Notes: generated from the sequence alone by a model not told the origin. Positions 44,541-55,121 are shown, counted from the first letter of the stretch. The stretch is DNA of 64,000 nt from Uranotaenia lowii (GCF_029784155.1 NC_073691.1:133296394-133360393), one strand, 5' to 3'. Program-made: numbers and translations.

Positions 44541-44734
44541 ATATCGGCATTTACTGTTCCTTTTGTAAAGAAACTCGCCGACAGCAATCCGCAGGAGAAG
44601 AATACCTGCCACACAAGCAATTTCTGGCCAAATTTTTCCTCATTAATCGACTTCTCGTGGTCACTCACATCCTCCCCAATAGCTGCAGTGTAGAATTGTG
44701 GTCCCGGAAGAGTACTGGATTCCTCTTTTTCATA

Positions 44735-46008
44735 AAGAGTGATACGGTCAAAATTTGGTCAGAGAAAACGCGTGTAAATCGGTTAAAACGTTTATTTAAA
44801 AAATCAAATTAAGTTTCTTTTTCAAGTTTAATTAGTATTAAATTCAGGAAAAATATTCAGTAGAGCTTCCGCTTTTCAAAATCCGAATTGCCGGGCCTTA
44901 CGCTTAACCCCTGCCATCAGATTTTGTACAGCCACCTTGTCCACCTTCTTCACCGCAGAAAGCCAGTTTGCCTTGAACTGCTGCTCGTCCTTAGCAGTTT
45001 TTTGGTCTTCTTTAGGTTCCGCTAGACAATAGCCCAGTACTTCTCAATTAGGCGGAGCTCTGGTGTGTTGGGAGGGTTCTTGCCCTTGGGAACCACTCCA
45101 TGGCCTTTTTACCGTAATGGCAAGATGCCAAATCCGGCCAAAACAGTACGGAACATTCGTGTTTCTTCAGGAAAGGCAGCAGACGTTTATCCAAACACTC
45201 TTTCACGTAAATTTCTTGGTTGACAGTCCGGGAAGCTATGAAAATGCTGCTTTTCAAGCCACAGGTACAGATGGCTTGCCAAACCACCAGATATTTCTTC
45301 GCGAATGTTGACAGTTTCATGTGCTTGGAAATGTCTGCTCCCTTTCCCCTTCCTTTTGCCGTATAAAACTCCTGTCCCGGAAGCTGCTTGTAGTCGACTT
45401 TGACGTAGGTTTCGTCGTCCATTACCACGCAGTCAAACTTCGTCAGCATCGTCGTGTACAGCCTCCGGGATCGCGCTTTGGCCGTCGTATTTGGTTTATC
45501 ATCGCGATTTGGAGTCACTACCTTCTTGTAAGTCGATAGTCCGGCTCGTTTTTTGGCTCGATGCACGGTTGTAGACGATACACTCAGCTTATTTGCGGCA
45601 TCTCGGAGAGAGAGGTTAGGGTTTCGCTTGAAACTACCGGTAAAGCTCTTTGTCGTCTCAGCGGTTTCCGGTTTTCGATTTCCCCCCGATTCAGACTTCC
45701 TGGCTGTCGACAAACGTTCCCCAAACACTTCAATTACATTTGTAACGGTTGATTTGGCAACTTTTAGCGATGTTGCCAGCTTTGCGTGCGAGTTGCTCGG
45801 ATTTTCGCGATGCGCGAGCAAAATTTTGATACGCTGCTCTTCTTCCTTGGACGGCATTTTGACAACTGAAGAGTGAATTCCAAAATCAAAATAGGAGCAA
45901 TATTCTACACACACACCTTCAAAATGAGGGGTGTTCAGGTTTTTAAAATGCAAAATTTAAAGAAATACGTCAAGTTGATACTGACCAAATTTTGACCGTA
46001 TCACCCTT
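44735..46008 (-). mobile_element. DD37E Tc1/mariner-type element, family T1, copy 2
   Basis: This 1274-bp sister of 22919-24191 in opposite orientation is flanked by TA (44733-44734, 46009-46010). The ends are AAGAGTGATACGGTCAAAAT and AAGGGTGATACGGTCAAAAT (complement). It inserted into the Tyr codon right after the MDDET catalytic motif of the host transposase. Confidence 0.93.
44850..45857 (-). pseudogene. DD37E transposase, copy 2 (late frameshift)
   Basis: The start is the ATG complementary to 45855-45857 (MPSKEEEQRIKILLAHREN). Two helix-turn-helix regions are intact (KLATSLKVAKSTVTNVIEVFG and LRDAANKLSVSSTTVHRAKKR). MDDETYVKVDYKQLPGQEFY holds the first catalytic Asp, and FWPDLASCHYGKKAMEW the second. 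A deletion of about 25 bp directly after MEW, compared with copy 1 (which has YAANNVQAV), shifts the frame before the Glu motif, and further changes follow (ELRLIEKYWAIV then a stop). This copy complements copy 1 in which parts survive, but it is not functional. Confidence 0.9.
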
Positions 46009-47184
46009 TAAGTTTCATCGTCCATGAGAATGCACGCATCTGGCTTCTGCAAAATCCGATGACACAGCTTCCAGACGTTTGTTTGGACGCTTTCTGTTTC
46101 TTGTATGTCTTCAGGTTGTTCCGCTTCTTGATCCGCTGTACCATTCCGATCGATGTCCCAGCTTTTTTCGCCAAATCCCGTATGGACATCGATCGATTCC
46201 AGTTGATGAGGTTGATTACGTTACTGTCCAGATTTGGGTCAGATGGTCCAGGTTTTCTGCCTTTTTGCTGGCAAATCATCGAACGTATAGTGTTCCTCGA
46301 ACTTGTGGATGATGGATTTTACGCTCGCCGGATGAATACCGGAATGTTTCGCCACTTCATTCATCGAGATGACTTTCTCTCGCATCCAAGTGTCCAACAC
46401 AAGAATTTTAACTTCTTTTTTATTTCGCGACATTTTAAGAGAAAGGAATGATTCAAATCTAGATGCTACAAACAGGTGATCACAGCTATGCGCGATCACG
46501 CGTTAGTAAGTAGAATGCCCAAATAGGTTTATTGTTAATTTTCGATACACTCCTTAGCGCCCTTTGATGGCATCGGCGATTTAGTTTCTCATTTGAGATC
46601 CAATTGCCAGCTACCACGAAATTGGAAGGATTTACTGTGTTGATTTCATCGACTTGGTCTTACCGACATTGATTTTGAGACCTGCTGCCTCGGAGCTTTC
46701 GGTAAGGTCGTCGAGTACGCTCTACATGTCTTGTTGTCTATGGGCGAGCAAACCAATATCGTTTGCCAGGTCAAGGTCATTCAGCTGCTCCATTGTCGAA
46801 GGATTCCACGGCAATGCTCGGTTTGGCCCACAGTCAATCGATCCAGTCAAGATCTCATCCATTACGATGAGAAAAAGAAGCGGTGACAAAATACATCCTT
46901 GTCTCACTCCAGCAGTTACCGGGATTGATTCGGACAGGACACCGTCGTGCAAAACTTTGCACGAAAATGCCTCGTACTGTACTTCGATGAGATGGACTAG
47001 TTTCTCTGGGACCCCGCGTCGTTGTAGAGCAGCCCACATGTTTTCATGGATCAGTCGGTCAATTATTTTTCGAAATCAACGAACACCAGCAGAAGAGAGT
47101 CCTGAAATTCAGTGATTTGTTCCAGTATTATTCGTAGCGTTGTGATGTGGTCCACACATGATCGTCCGGATCGGAATCCAGCTT

Positions 47185-50055
47185 TTGTTTTTTTTTTACA
47201 TGATGGAAATTTGACTTCAAACCATAACAGCCGGGTGTCGTGAGTGGGTTCGTCCCACTAAAACCACCTTGGGCTTCGTGTGCCAGATGTGCCCCTTGGT
47301 TTCACCCTATGATACTACATCATCATGTAGGCTGTGCTCATGCACTTATACATCTCACCCTTTTCCTCTTTCTCAATTTCTCCTTGATCATCGTTCTGCT
47401 TTATCCTTTTTCTCCTTTTTCCTCCTTCTCCTTTTCCTCTATCGCCAATCAGACTGGTACGGAAGACCCCGAAACGTGTGCCGGTTAGGTAACGCTTTCA
47501 TAATAACTCACGCCCGTCACAGCATCCACTATCCCGGGGACCTCGAAACGTGTGCCGGTTAGGTAACGCTTTCAAAGTAACTTGCGCCCGTCACAGCAAC
47601 CACTTTCGCAGGATTTCTAACCACCAAGGCATGGCCGATTGAGAAACTACCAAGCTAGAATCCCGACACGACCACCCCGAATGGTATCTCCGCTTCCTTT
47701 TGCTGCAGGAAAGATCGTAGCTGAGTACGTGAGACCTTTTAAGTCCCACCACACGTATGAGTCCAGATTAGGGTTATACCCAAGACCTTCCATTAGCTTG
47801 TCAAATTTGGTTGACTATCTCGCTCTCTCCGTTCATCATCTTTCCTGATTCTTATCAGATCGCGCATGATTTGCGAGATTTCGTCGACTATAGCACGCCA
47901 CGACTGTTCGTCGCGACACATTTCACTCACTATGTTTTCAGCGTTCAAATTTTGAAGTTGTTGACGCCTTGAATTGAACCTGGGGCAGACAAAGATAGCA
48001 TGTTCTGCCGATTCCTCCGTCTCTACGCATTCCGGGCAATAAGGCGAGCTGATAAGCTTAAACCGATGAAGGTATTGCTTAAAGCACCCATTACCCGAAA
48101 AGAAATGCGTCAGGTAGAAGTTGACCTCTCCATACTTCCGATTTACCCAGTCTGAAAGTCTCGGGATTAGCCTATGCGTCCATCTTGCGTTGTTCGATGC
48201 GTCCCATTGCTCCTGCCACTTGAGCATTGTCGCTGCTCGTTGAATTTTACGCACTCCTCTAACAGCTCTTGCTTTGTAACATTCCATATCCTCCGCCAGA
48301 GTTATGTCGATGGAAATCATGCCCGCGATGACAAAAGCTGCATCTGCTGATATGGTCCTGTACGCACAGGAAACTCGCATGGCTATCAACCGATGTGTGC
48401 TCCGTAATTTGGATCTGTTGCGCTCTACCTCTATCGCGGAGCTCCAAGCCGCTCCTCCGTATCGTAGGTTCGATAGTGCTACGCTCGCAAGGAGACGTCT
48501 TTTGCTACTCATTGGACCATGGCAGTTCGGCATAATCCAGGCCAATGAATCGATGACTTTCGATGCACTTTCACAACAGTATTTGACATGTGCAACAAAA
48601 CTTAAGCGATTGTCGACCATTACTTCAAGGTATTTCAGCTGCTGTTTTGAAGATGTCGTGTGCCCCCCAACTCTTTTATTGGTCACGAGCAGAACTTCGG
48701 TTTTTTGGTGAGCTATTTGAAGCTTAACTCCCTCCATCCAGATGCCAACCCTATCTACGGACACCGTTGCAAGGTCTTCTACCTCCTCAATTGTTTCGCC
48801 AGTGATCATGAGCACGATATCGTCAGTAAATCCGAATATCTGCACGCCTGCTGGTAGTTTCAGCGTTAACATCTCATTATACATGGCATTCCAGAGCACA
48901 GGTCCGAGTATGGAACCCTGTGGAACACCCGCTGTTAGGGCAGTAGATCGTAACCCAGTTTCGGTTTCGTACGACAGGACTCGATTTTCGAAGAAGCTTC
49001 CTATTATCCTGCAGAGGGTATTGGGAACACGCATCCTGTGAAACGCTTTGGCAATCGCTTCCCAGCTGGCATTGTTGAAGGCATTCTTAACGTCGATTGT
49101 CACGATGGCGCAGTGACGAACACCTGTCTGCTTCTTTTTATATGCGCGCTTCGCGTACTCTGTCACCATTTGGATGGCGTCCACCGTAGATCTCCCTTTT
49201 CGAAAACCGAACTGTCTGTCCGACAGTCAACTTTCGCCTTCTGTGTTGATAATAAGTCTGTTGAATATTATCCTCTCCAGTAGCTTACCAAGGGTGTACA
49301 GCAGACAAATGGGTCTGTATGATGACGGGTGCCCTGGGGGTTTCCCTGGTTTCGGTAGTAGCACCAGCTTCGCCGTTTTCCACAAATTGGGAAACGCTCC
49401 CTCGTCGAGACACTTTTGTAGCACCACTCTGAAAGTATCCGGAATGGTCTGTACCGCCACCTTCAGCACTGCATTTGGGATTCCGTCCGGACCAGGGGCC
49501 TTATTCACCGCAAGTTTCTTAGCAATAGCCACAAGTTTCTCATTCGTTACTGGCTCGATGTCGTGGGAACCCGCGTCGTACGGGGTAAGTGGCCACTGCG
49601 TCGGGCCATGCTGCGGGAAAAGATGTGCAACGATCTCTTTCAGTTTTTCCGGACACTTTTCAGTCGGCGACCTTGGGCCACCGAATCTCGCCAGTGCAAC
49701 TTTATAGGCTTGGCCCCATGGGTTATCATCTACGCTCTGGCATAACGCTCTGTAGCAGTTCTCTTTGCTTGCTTTAATCGCTCGCTTAAGTGCCACCCTG
49801 GCTGCTCGGTAAACGGCACCTCTCGTTTCTCTGTCGGCTTCATTTCTCGCCCGTTGAGCTCGTCGTCTAGTTTTTAGACAGCTAGTACGAAGCTCAGCTA
49901 TTTCTGAAGTCCACCAGTGAGCCGGTCGTCGCCACCACTTCGGTGTATTTCTTCTGGGCATGGTCATGTCGCACACCGCTACTATCATTTTCGTCAGCTG
50001 CTCAGCATTATGGACCTGGGATGAGTCCTGCATGTATACAGCTTCGGTGTACACC
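47185..50055 (-). mobile_element. R1-like LINE, 5'-truncated, with 88-93-bp flanking direct repeat
   Basis: The insertion lies between two copies of the same host-LINE segment (47092-47184, 93 bp, and 50056-50143, 88 bp), which differ by a 5-base indel and a substitution. On the minus strand the element starts inside the ORF, runs to a stop near 47793 and has about 590 bp of 3' UTR ending in an A-rich tail. The UTR contains a direct duplication of CGAAACGTGTGCCGGTTAGG (near 47471 and 47542). The long duplication is unusual but compatible with LINE integration. Confidence 0.82.
47793..50054 (-). pseudogene. R1-like reverse transcriptase ORF with one in-frame TGA
   Basis: From 50054 to 47793 the frame is open for about 754 codons with a single TGA at 49227-49229. 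Before it come the linker (RTPKWWRRPAHWWTSEIAEL), NKAPGPDGIPNAVLKVAV (RT finger), YRPICLLYTLGKLLERI and NTEGES. After it come LSDRQFGFRKGRSTVDAI, VTIDVKNAFNNASW (first catalytic Asp), GVPQGSILGPVLWNAMYNEM and FTDDIVLMI (second and third Asp; the usual FADD Ala is Thr). The C-terminal zinc knuckle is C-x2-C-x8-H-x4-C (CPECVETEESAEHAIFVC). It is R1-clade-like by motif order. The endonuclease is missing by truncation, so the copy was never autonomous. Confidence 0.86.
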
Positions 50056-50499
50056 GAAGAGAGTCCTGAAATTCAGTGATTTGTTCCAGTATTATTCGTA
50101 GCGTTGTGATCCACACATGATCGTCCGGATAGGAATCCAGCTTGTTGCCGTCGGAGTGTAGCGTTTACTTTCTCCTTTATCCTGTTCAGGATCACTTTGC
50201 AGAGTACTTTGAGGGTTGTACAGATCAACGTTTTGCCCCGCCAGTTACCGCACTCTGTCAGGTCTCCTTTTGTTGGGACCTTGGGACACCCTGCATCCAG
50301 TCGGCCGGGAATGTTGCAGTATCCCAGATGTCAGATAAAAGACGGTGCAACATTTGTGCTGACAAGGCAGGGTCGGTTTTGAGCAATTCAGCAGGGATAC
50401 AATCGATTCCAGGCGCTTTGTTAGATTTCATGTCTTTGTCTGCTGCTTCTATTTCAGCTAGCGAGGGCGCTTCCGAATTGACGCTATTAATGCGACTTA

Positions 50500-51573
50500 G
50501 GGTAAAACTGTACAAAACGCACCAGCTAAGCATAATTGCTATTTATAGAGATACCAATCATTTAAGAACCAAATTGAGAGTTGACAACGATTCAAGGATG
50601 AAATCTACGTATTATCGAAAACAAAAAATATGATAAAAACTTGATTTTGACTATATTTTTGAATAAAAACTAAAACAGCCAGAAAACAAACCGCGGGGTA
50701 GAACGCCAAAACTAGTGGACAGAACGCACCAAACAGGAAGGGTGGTAAGAAATGGAACAATGATTATACGGAATGTAATTATTGAAACACCATATGTTTA
50801 ATTACATGTTCATCGTAGTTTTGTAAACTACCGTTTTTTTTGGCTAAAAATCATTTAGTATTGCTAAACTGATCGAAAATTTCGCTTTTCAAAATACACT
50901 TTTTAATATCCTTATATATAAAACGCCTTCAAGTAGGCAACGAAATTCATTTTTTTCGACTGATATAGTGATATCGCGGCAAACATGGCGGCCGATAATT
51001 TTTTCGAATCGAATATTGGTGCACCGTTTTAACTCGAACAAGGACGAAATTTGTTATAATTATGCAATGTTATCGTCATTTGGGAGTCAGCAAATAAAAA
51101 GAAAGGCATTTTGTTTTGATATTCGGGTTTTGTCAAAAGTAAACAGCATTCAAAATTTGAGCGTAAAACACGTGGTCTTGTGGGCATTCTGCCCCAATTT
51201 TCATATGTTTGATTTTGGATAAAATTTGTAGGAAGTTAATAAAATACAACAAAATATTTATAGTCTTCCAAAAAAGCACATGAGTGGTAAAACGATAAGC
51301 TGTAGTTTGATCAGATTGCGCAAGCTGTTTTACCATAAAACCTTATATGTAACTTATGAAAAATTACAAGTTTCACGCTGATTCCATTAATTCCTCTGTT
51401 TCTAAGAATTAAAGTAGATTTTGTGAACTTTGTATCTAATGAATGAAGAAAAAGCTTGTTTACTACAATAAAAATGAATAAAAACATCATTCGAAGCCAT
51501 AGGTTAGTGTATATTTGAGAAAGAATGACATGGGCCATTTTACCCCGCTGGTGCGTCTTGTACAGTTTTCCCC
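50500..51573. mobile_element. TA-flanked MITE with GGGTAAAACTGTACAAAACG ends
   Basis: A 1074-bp insertion lies in the family-1 LINE, with TA at 50498-50499 and 51574-51575. The ends are GGGTAAAACTGTACAAAACG followed by CACCAGC, and its inverted partner with two changes. The empty site is preserved in the LINE fragment near 1505 (GCGACTTAGTGTTGGCG), which fixes the insertion point. No transposase; the interior is AT-rich, with sub-terminal GGGGTAGAACGCC-type repeats. Confidence 0.85.
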
Positions 51574-52080
51574 TACTGTTGGCGCCTCGAGCTGCGGGTT
51601 TTGTTGGCCATCGCTATTTGTAACTCGGAAAAGTTGTTCAAAATGCTCAGTCCAACGCTTGAGCTGATCTGTTCGATCTGTCAGCAGCTGACCTGATTGG
51701 TCTTTCAGCGGCATTCTAACATTAGTCCTTGCACCACTAAGGTGGCGAGAAATACTATAAAGTAATCGGATAACTACAATGGTAGCAGCACTTCTCCCTC
51801 TTCGGCCAGGGAGTTTGTCCAGGCTCTCTTGTCTCGTTTACAAACTCGTTTAACTGCCTTTTCCAGTTCCCCATATCGTAAGCGGGCTGCTGCTTTGGCT
51901 GACCCGGTACATGCCTGCTCAATTCCGACTTTCGCCTTTCTCCGATCATCGACCACCCTCCAGGTTTGACTGTTCCGTCTGTCGGCAATTTCGAGGCTCG
52001 CGATTCAAGCTGTTCAATGTTTACCTTTTTCATCTCTGGATTCTTCAACCGGCGGACGTCGTATCGACACTCGATTTATT

Positions 52081-53138
52081 CCTCGCGCCGTTGGACCTAC
52101 GCAGCAAAGTAATGCTCAGTAAAAAATTTCACTTAGTGTCCAAGGAAGCTGAAGTTAGAAGCTATACGTTACCCCAAAGGATATATACATATATATTTTT
52201 AATTTTTTTAAAATCATGACCACAAAAAATGCAAAACAAGTTGTGTAACAAGTTTTCAATAAAGAAACCGTCAATATTGTTGAAGTCACACCAAATACAT
52301 TTTGAAAAAAAGGATTGATAAGTTGACATAATTTTGCACATTTTAGCATCTCTAGATTTAAAATATGATACACAAAATTTTTGACGAATTTTTGAAGGTT
52401 GCTGTTTTTCAGAGTTTTTGTCAATTATCAACGTTAGCTGTATTTACAACATTTTGTATTTTTTCAATGTCTGATATTTTTTTATACCTCAATCTAATTG
52501 TACATTGGATTTTGAGTATATTAATGCAAGATTTCCGCAATATTTGTGTAATGTTTTGCAGAATTAATTCAAAATTTCATATAGATAAAAAATAATAAGA
52601 GTGAAATTTTAAAAAGCCTACGTTATGGGGGTAGCAGTTTTATATCCATGTAGGTATTTGAAGGTCAGATAACTGGTTCATTGCAAAAAATAACCAATCT
52701 GTTGAAATGTTCAACTGTTGTAGTTATGTTGCACTAGAGCTTAAACAATTATATTGAACAACTTCATTGTCTGAATTTTTTTTAATGAGTAAAGTAAATT
52801 AAGTGTTTTTTATGAGTTTTAATACAATACAAGTTTCAAGTTATTTAGACCTTCGTTGGTTTTTCGTTTTGAATAGTGCGTTGAATTAGGAATAGTCATC
52901 AGGAAAACATTCAGTGGTATAGATTTTTTGAGTTGAAATCTGAAAAGTCACCCTGAGTGTAGCATAATCGTTTTCCAACGAAATACGTCCTTCCGTAAAA
53001 AGGGTGCCTATATCAATCATGAAGCTCATTTTGCCTCTAGTTCCACTAGGTACATTATTTCCGAAAATTCTTAGTTTAAAGAAACCTAGTTTTTACTATT
53101 TTGAATACTATTCTATTCTTTTTTTTACTGTCAACCAG
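52081..53138 (+). other. AT-rich intron sequence before GAF-B core exon
   Basis: No gene or repeat recognised. It ends in a T-rich tract and CAACCAG acceptor. Confidence 0.5.
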
Positions 53139-53495
53139 CAACCAATCTCCACCCGGTTTACGATGATCTTCGAGCTCGGTGGGGACAATTCGTCCGCGGC
53201 CAATATTTCGCGTCCATCGGTGAACGACTTGAATAACTCGACCCTGGCGCAGATTGCGGAATATGTGGCCCGTACCGGAGAAACGCTCAACATCCAGGAT
53301 GTCGAGGAATGGCTCAAGGACAAACCCATCTATCATCCTCAGCAGCAACAAATCGCAGCCGGAGAAGGTCACCAGCAACAGGGTTCCGGCAACACTTCCG
53401 GTGAAACGGACGAACTCAGCGCCCGGACCATCCTCTGCATGCCAATCGTCAACGGGCAGAAAAATGTGATTGGTGTCGCTCAATTAATTAATAAG
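53139..53495 (+). CDS. Pde11: Pde11-like phosphodiesterase, in-window exon 5 (GAF-B core)
   Basis: The exon is 119 codons, phase 0 in and out. The acceptor follows a long T tract (GTCAACCAG) and the donor is AAG|GTTAGA. The product reads [48 protein letters not shown], then a Gln/Gly/His-rich insert of roughly 30 residues (PQQQQ and HQQQG cores), then [25 protein letters not shown]. It is the GAF-B body and ends on the NK of its NKxnFx3DE motif. The insert is longer than the corresponding stretch I recall from Drosophila, so it is probably a mosquito-specific disordered loop. The next intron is 246 bp. Reading through the donor hits a stop after ten codons. Confidence 0.94.
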
Positions 53496-53741
53496 GTTAG
53501 AGGTTATAGACTTCTGTGTCCCTCCTAGCTGCGGCCAATTTGTGGCGAAAGCGTAGGACGTGTTGATGAACTATTTTTGCAACCAAAGTTCGAAAAACCC
53601 ACGTTGCTTGCCTATTGAATACCCATCGAATCAACACATCCTCGTGCTTGGGCAGTGGGCAGTGTGTGAAATATTGATCCCTTATCAATCTTTCTTGTCC
53701 GTTTTATTCCCCAAATACACACCCACTCGTTCTGGATGCAG

Positions 53742-53985
53742 GATAACAATCTACAATTTACGAGCTGTGATATTTCCATCTTCGAGGCATTCGCCATCTT
53801 CTGTGGCCTGGGTATTCACAACACCCAGATGTACGAGAGTGCCTGCAAACTGATGGCCAAACAGAAGGTGGCCCTCGAATGTTTGTCCTACCACGCGACA
53901 GCCCCACCGGATCAGACGCTCAAACTAGTCAACGATTCCATCGCCTCGGCCGAGGAGTACAAGCTGTACAGCTTCAAGTTTATCG
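53742..53985 (+). CDS. Pde11: Pde11-like phosphodiesterase, in-window exon 6 (end of GAF-B, linker to catalytic domain)
   Basis: The acceptor is TGGATGCAG. The exon opens [32 protein letters not shown], completing the GAF-B NK-x5-F-x3-D motif that starts in the previous exon. It continues through [24 protein letters not shown] to YKLYSFKFI and ends phase 1 at G|GTGAGT. This is the region just before the HD-domain phosphodiesterase catalytic core. I searched the remaining 10 kb in all frames for the catalytic HNxxHA-type sequence and saw none, so the catalytic exons lie beyond 64000. The ORF is intact, which supports a functional gene. Confidence 0.94.
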
Positions 53986-54780
53986 GTGAGTGCAGCACAG
54001 CAAGGCTACAGAATCTAATTTTAGAGTTGCTTTTGGTGACTCATCATACTTTTCTATTTTATTGTAAGGTTTAACAATCTTAGAAAAATACCATTCAAAT
54101 GATTGGTGTTCTGATTGAAGGACGATTTTTATCGTTGCTGTTATTAAAAATGACTTTCCGGCTCTTGAAGAATTATTATGGCCTTAGTGAAATGATTTTT
54201 TTTATAATTAATTATATGCCTTAATATCTCTAAAACATGCTCTTAAAAAATTCAATGGTTTTGGCGGGCCAATCCTCATTTACGCGTTTTTTGTAACATC
54301 ATCATGTACAAACGGGCTAACAGAACGACTTGAAATTTAATTTATGACCTCTTATTGTAATTCGTAGTTTTCAACAAAGAGTTCAGGTCCCAAATTCTAT
54401 TTGTTTGTTGTTGAGTTATAGAGAGTTAAGGTTCAAAATTAAAATAATATAAATTTAAACTCAAACAGTAGGAACATAAAAGAATTCTTACATTACGAGA
54501 TGATTTTTAGCAATAGTAGCACCACCCATCCTCGAAATGATAGGGCCCGTATAAAATCAAAGTAAAATTTGATAGGTCCCAGCATTTTTTCAAGCCATTT
54601 TCATCGAGTTTGGAATCCAAACAAGTTTTACTTAAGAAAAATAAACAAAGCATAAAACATCCTTCCTTCTTTTAAAAGGAAGTGTCTCTCATACAAAATG
54701 CTAAGGGCTCCCATACATCATCCATGTGAAATACGACACAAACCGAATAATTCTAAAGAGTTTTTATCAAATTTAAGTAG
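53986..54780 (+). other. Intron start with decayed Helitron trace
   Basis: GTGAGT donor at 53986. Around 54275-54420 the words TTTTTTGTAACATCATCATGTA and ACTTGAAATTTAATTTATG suggest a very old Helitron copy. The rest is unassigned. Confidence 0.5.
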
Positions 54781-54940
54781 GGTAGAGTGGGGTAACGTTG
54801 GACCATGGGGAAATGTGGGCCACTCTGAATATCTCAGATGTGTGTTGAGATAAAAATCCCAATCCATCTGTCATAGCCGTCGCTTTGCGTACGCATATTA
54901 TCCTATATGTTGTTGACTTAAACACGCATCATATGCTTCA
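54781..54940 (+). repeat. Dispersed repeat R5, terminal piece
   Basis: It begins GTAGAGTGGGGTAACGTTGG and runs through TGTGTGTTGAGAT and CCTATATGTTGTTGACTTAAA to GCATCATATGC. It matches the complement of 38064-38235. It is cut at its inner side by the Helitron starting at 54941. The remainder of the same element probably continues at 55840-55990. Confidence 0.72.
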
Positions 54941-55115
54941 TCTTATAAATAAAAATGGAGGCGATTTCTTTGTAACACCATCACGTATGAATGGTCGGTT
55001 GTAATGAAGTGAAATTTGGTATCCGAGGGTTTTTTGGGCCAGAGATGGTTTGTATAATAGTTTCAAGAACCTCACTTTCTATGGAAGGGGGGTCCCCATA
55101 CAAAATTATTTCTTT
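54941..55115 (+). mobile_element. Non-autonomous Helitron, 3'-truncated copy
   Basis: It starts TCTTATAAATAAAAATGGAGG directly after A and follows the other copies through TGTAACACCATCACGTATGAA and TATCCGAGGG. It breaks off at CAAAATTATTTC just before the next Helitron. The 3' hairpin and CTAG end are missing. Confidence 0.8.
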
Positions 55116-55121
55116 TCCATA

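Larger units (their letters stand above)
43770..46436 (-). pseudogene. DD37E-type transposase of the AGGAGTGTATCG element (interrupted)
   Basis: The minus-strand start is near 46434 (MSRNKKEVKILVLDTWMREK). A helix-turn-helix segment HSGIHPASVKSIIHKFEEHY follows, then a frameshift, then SIRDLAKKAGTSIGMVQRIKKRNNLKTYKK and MDDET, where the T1 element is inserted in the next (Tyr) codon. Beyond it, PGPQFYTAAIGED, KLLVWQVFFSCGLLS and GTVNADI precede the SINE-like insertion. After that come YQKECLQKRLLPLNKKH, LFWPDLASAHYAKS (second Asp) and CPQLRPIERYWAIVKR (Glu), again 37 residues apart. Active-site residues are all present, but frameshifts and two insertions kill the gene. Confidence 0.88.
43619..46554 (-). 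mobile_element. Mariner-superfamily element with AGGAGTGTATCGAAAAT ends, itself invaded twice
   Basis: Ends AGGAGTGTATCGAAAATAA (left) and its inverted partner (right) are each flanked by TA (43617-43618, 46555-46556). Removing the inner insertions (44149-44567 region and 44735-46008) leaves about 1.24 kb, the size of a single-gene Tc1/mariner element. It lies in the LINE at the Leu codon (CTA) of LEVEILERK. Confidence 0.88.
43335..52080 (-). mobile_element. LINE family 1 host copy, split by nested insertions
   Basis: Four minus-strand LINE pieces are colinear when later insertions are removed. They are 52080-51574 (ESRASKLPTDGTV; LKDQSGQLLTDRTDQLKRW), 50499-50056 (SNKAPGIDCIPAELLKTDPA), 47184-46557 (MWAALQRRGVPEKLVHLIE; TAGVRQGCILSPLLFLIVMD; palm LNDLDLANDI) and 43616-43335 (LEVEILERKWRRIGHTLRRD; RGRPRNSWQRSLADKIR). 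Across the mariner junction the frame reads RRCHQRA|LEVEILERK. The catalytic pair has changed (LANDI where LADDI is expected) and part of the thumb region is deleted near 46560-46680. The copy is dead and served as a landing pad. Confidence 0.87.
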
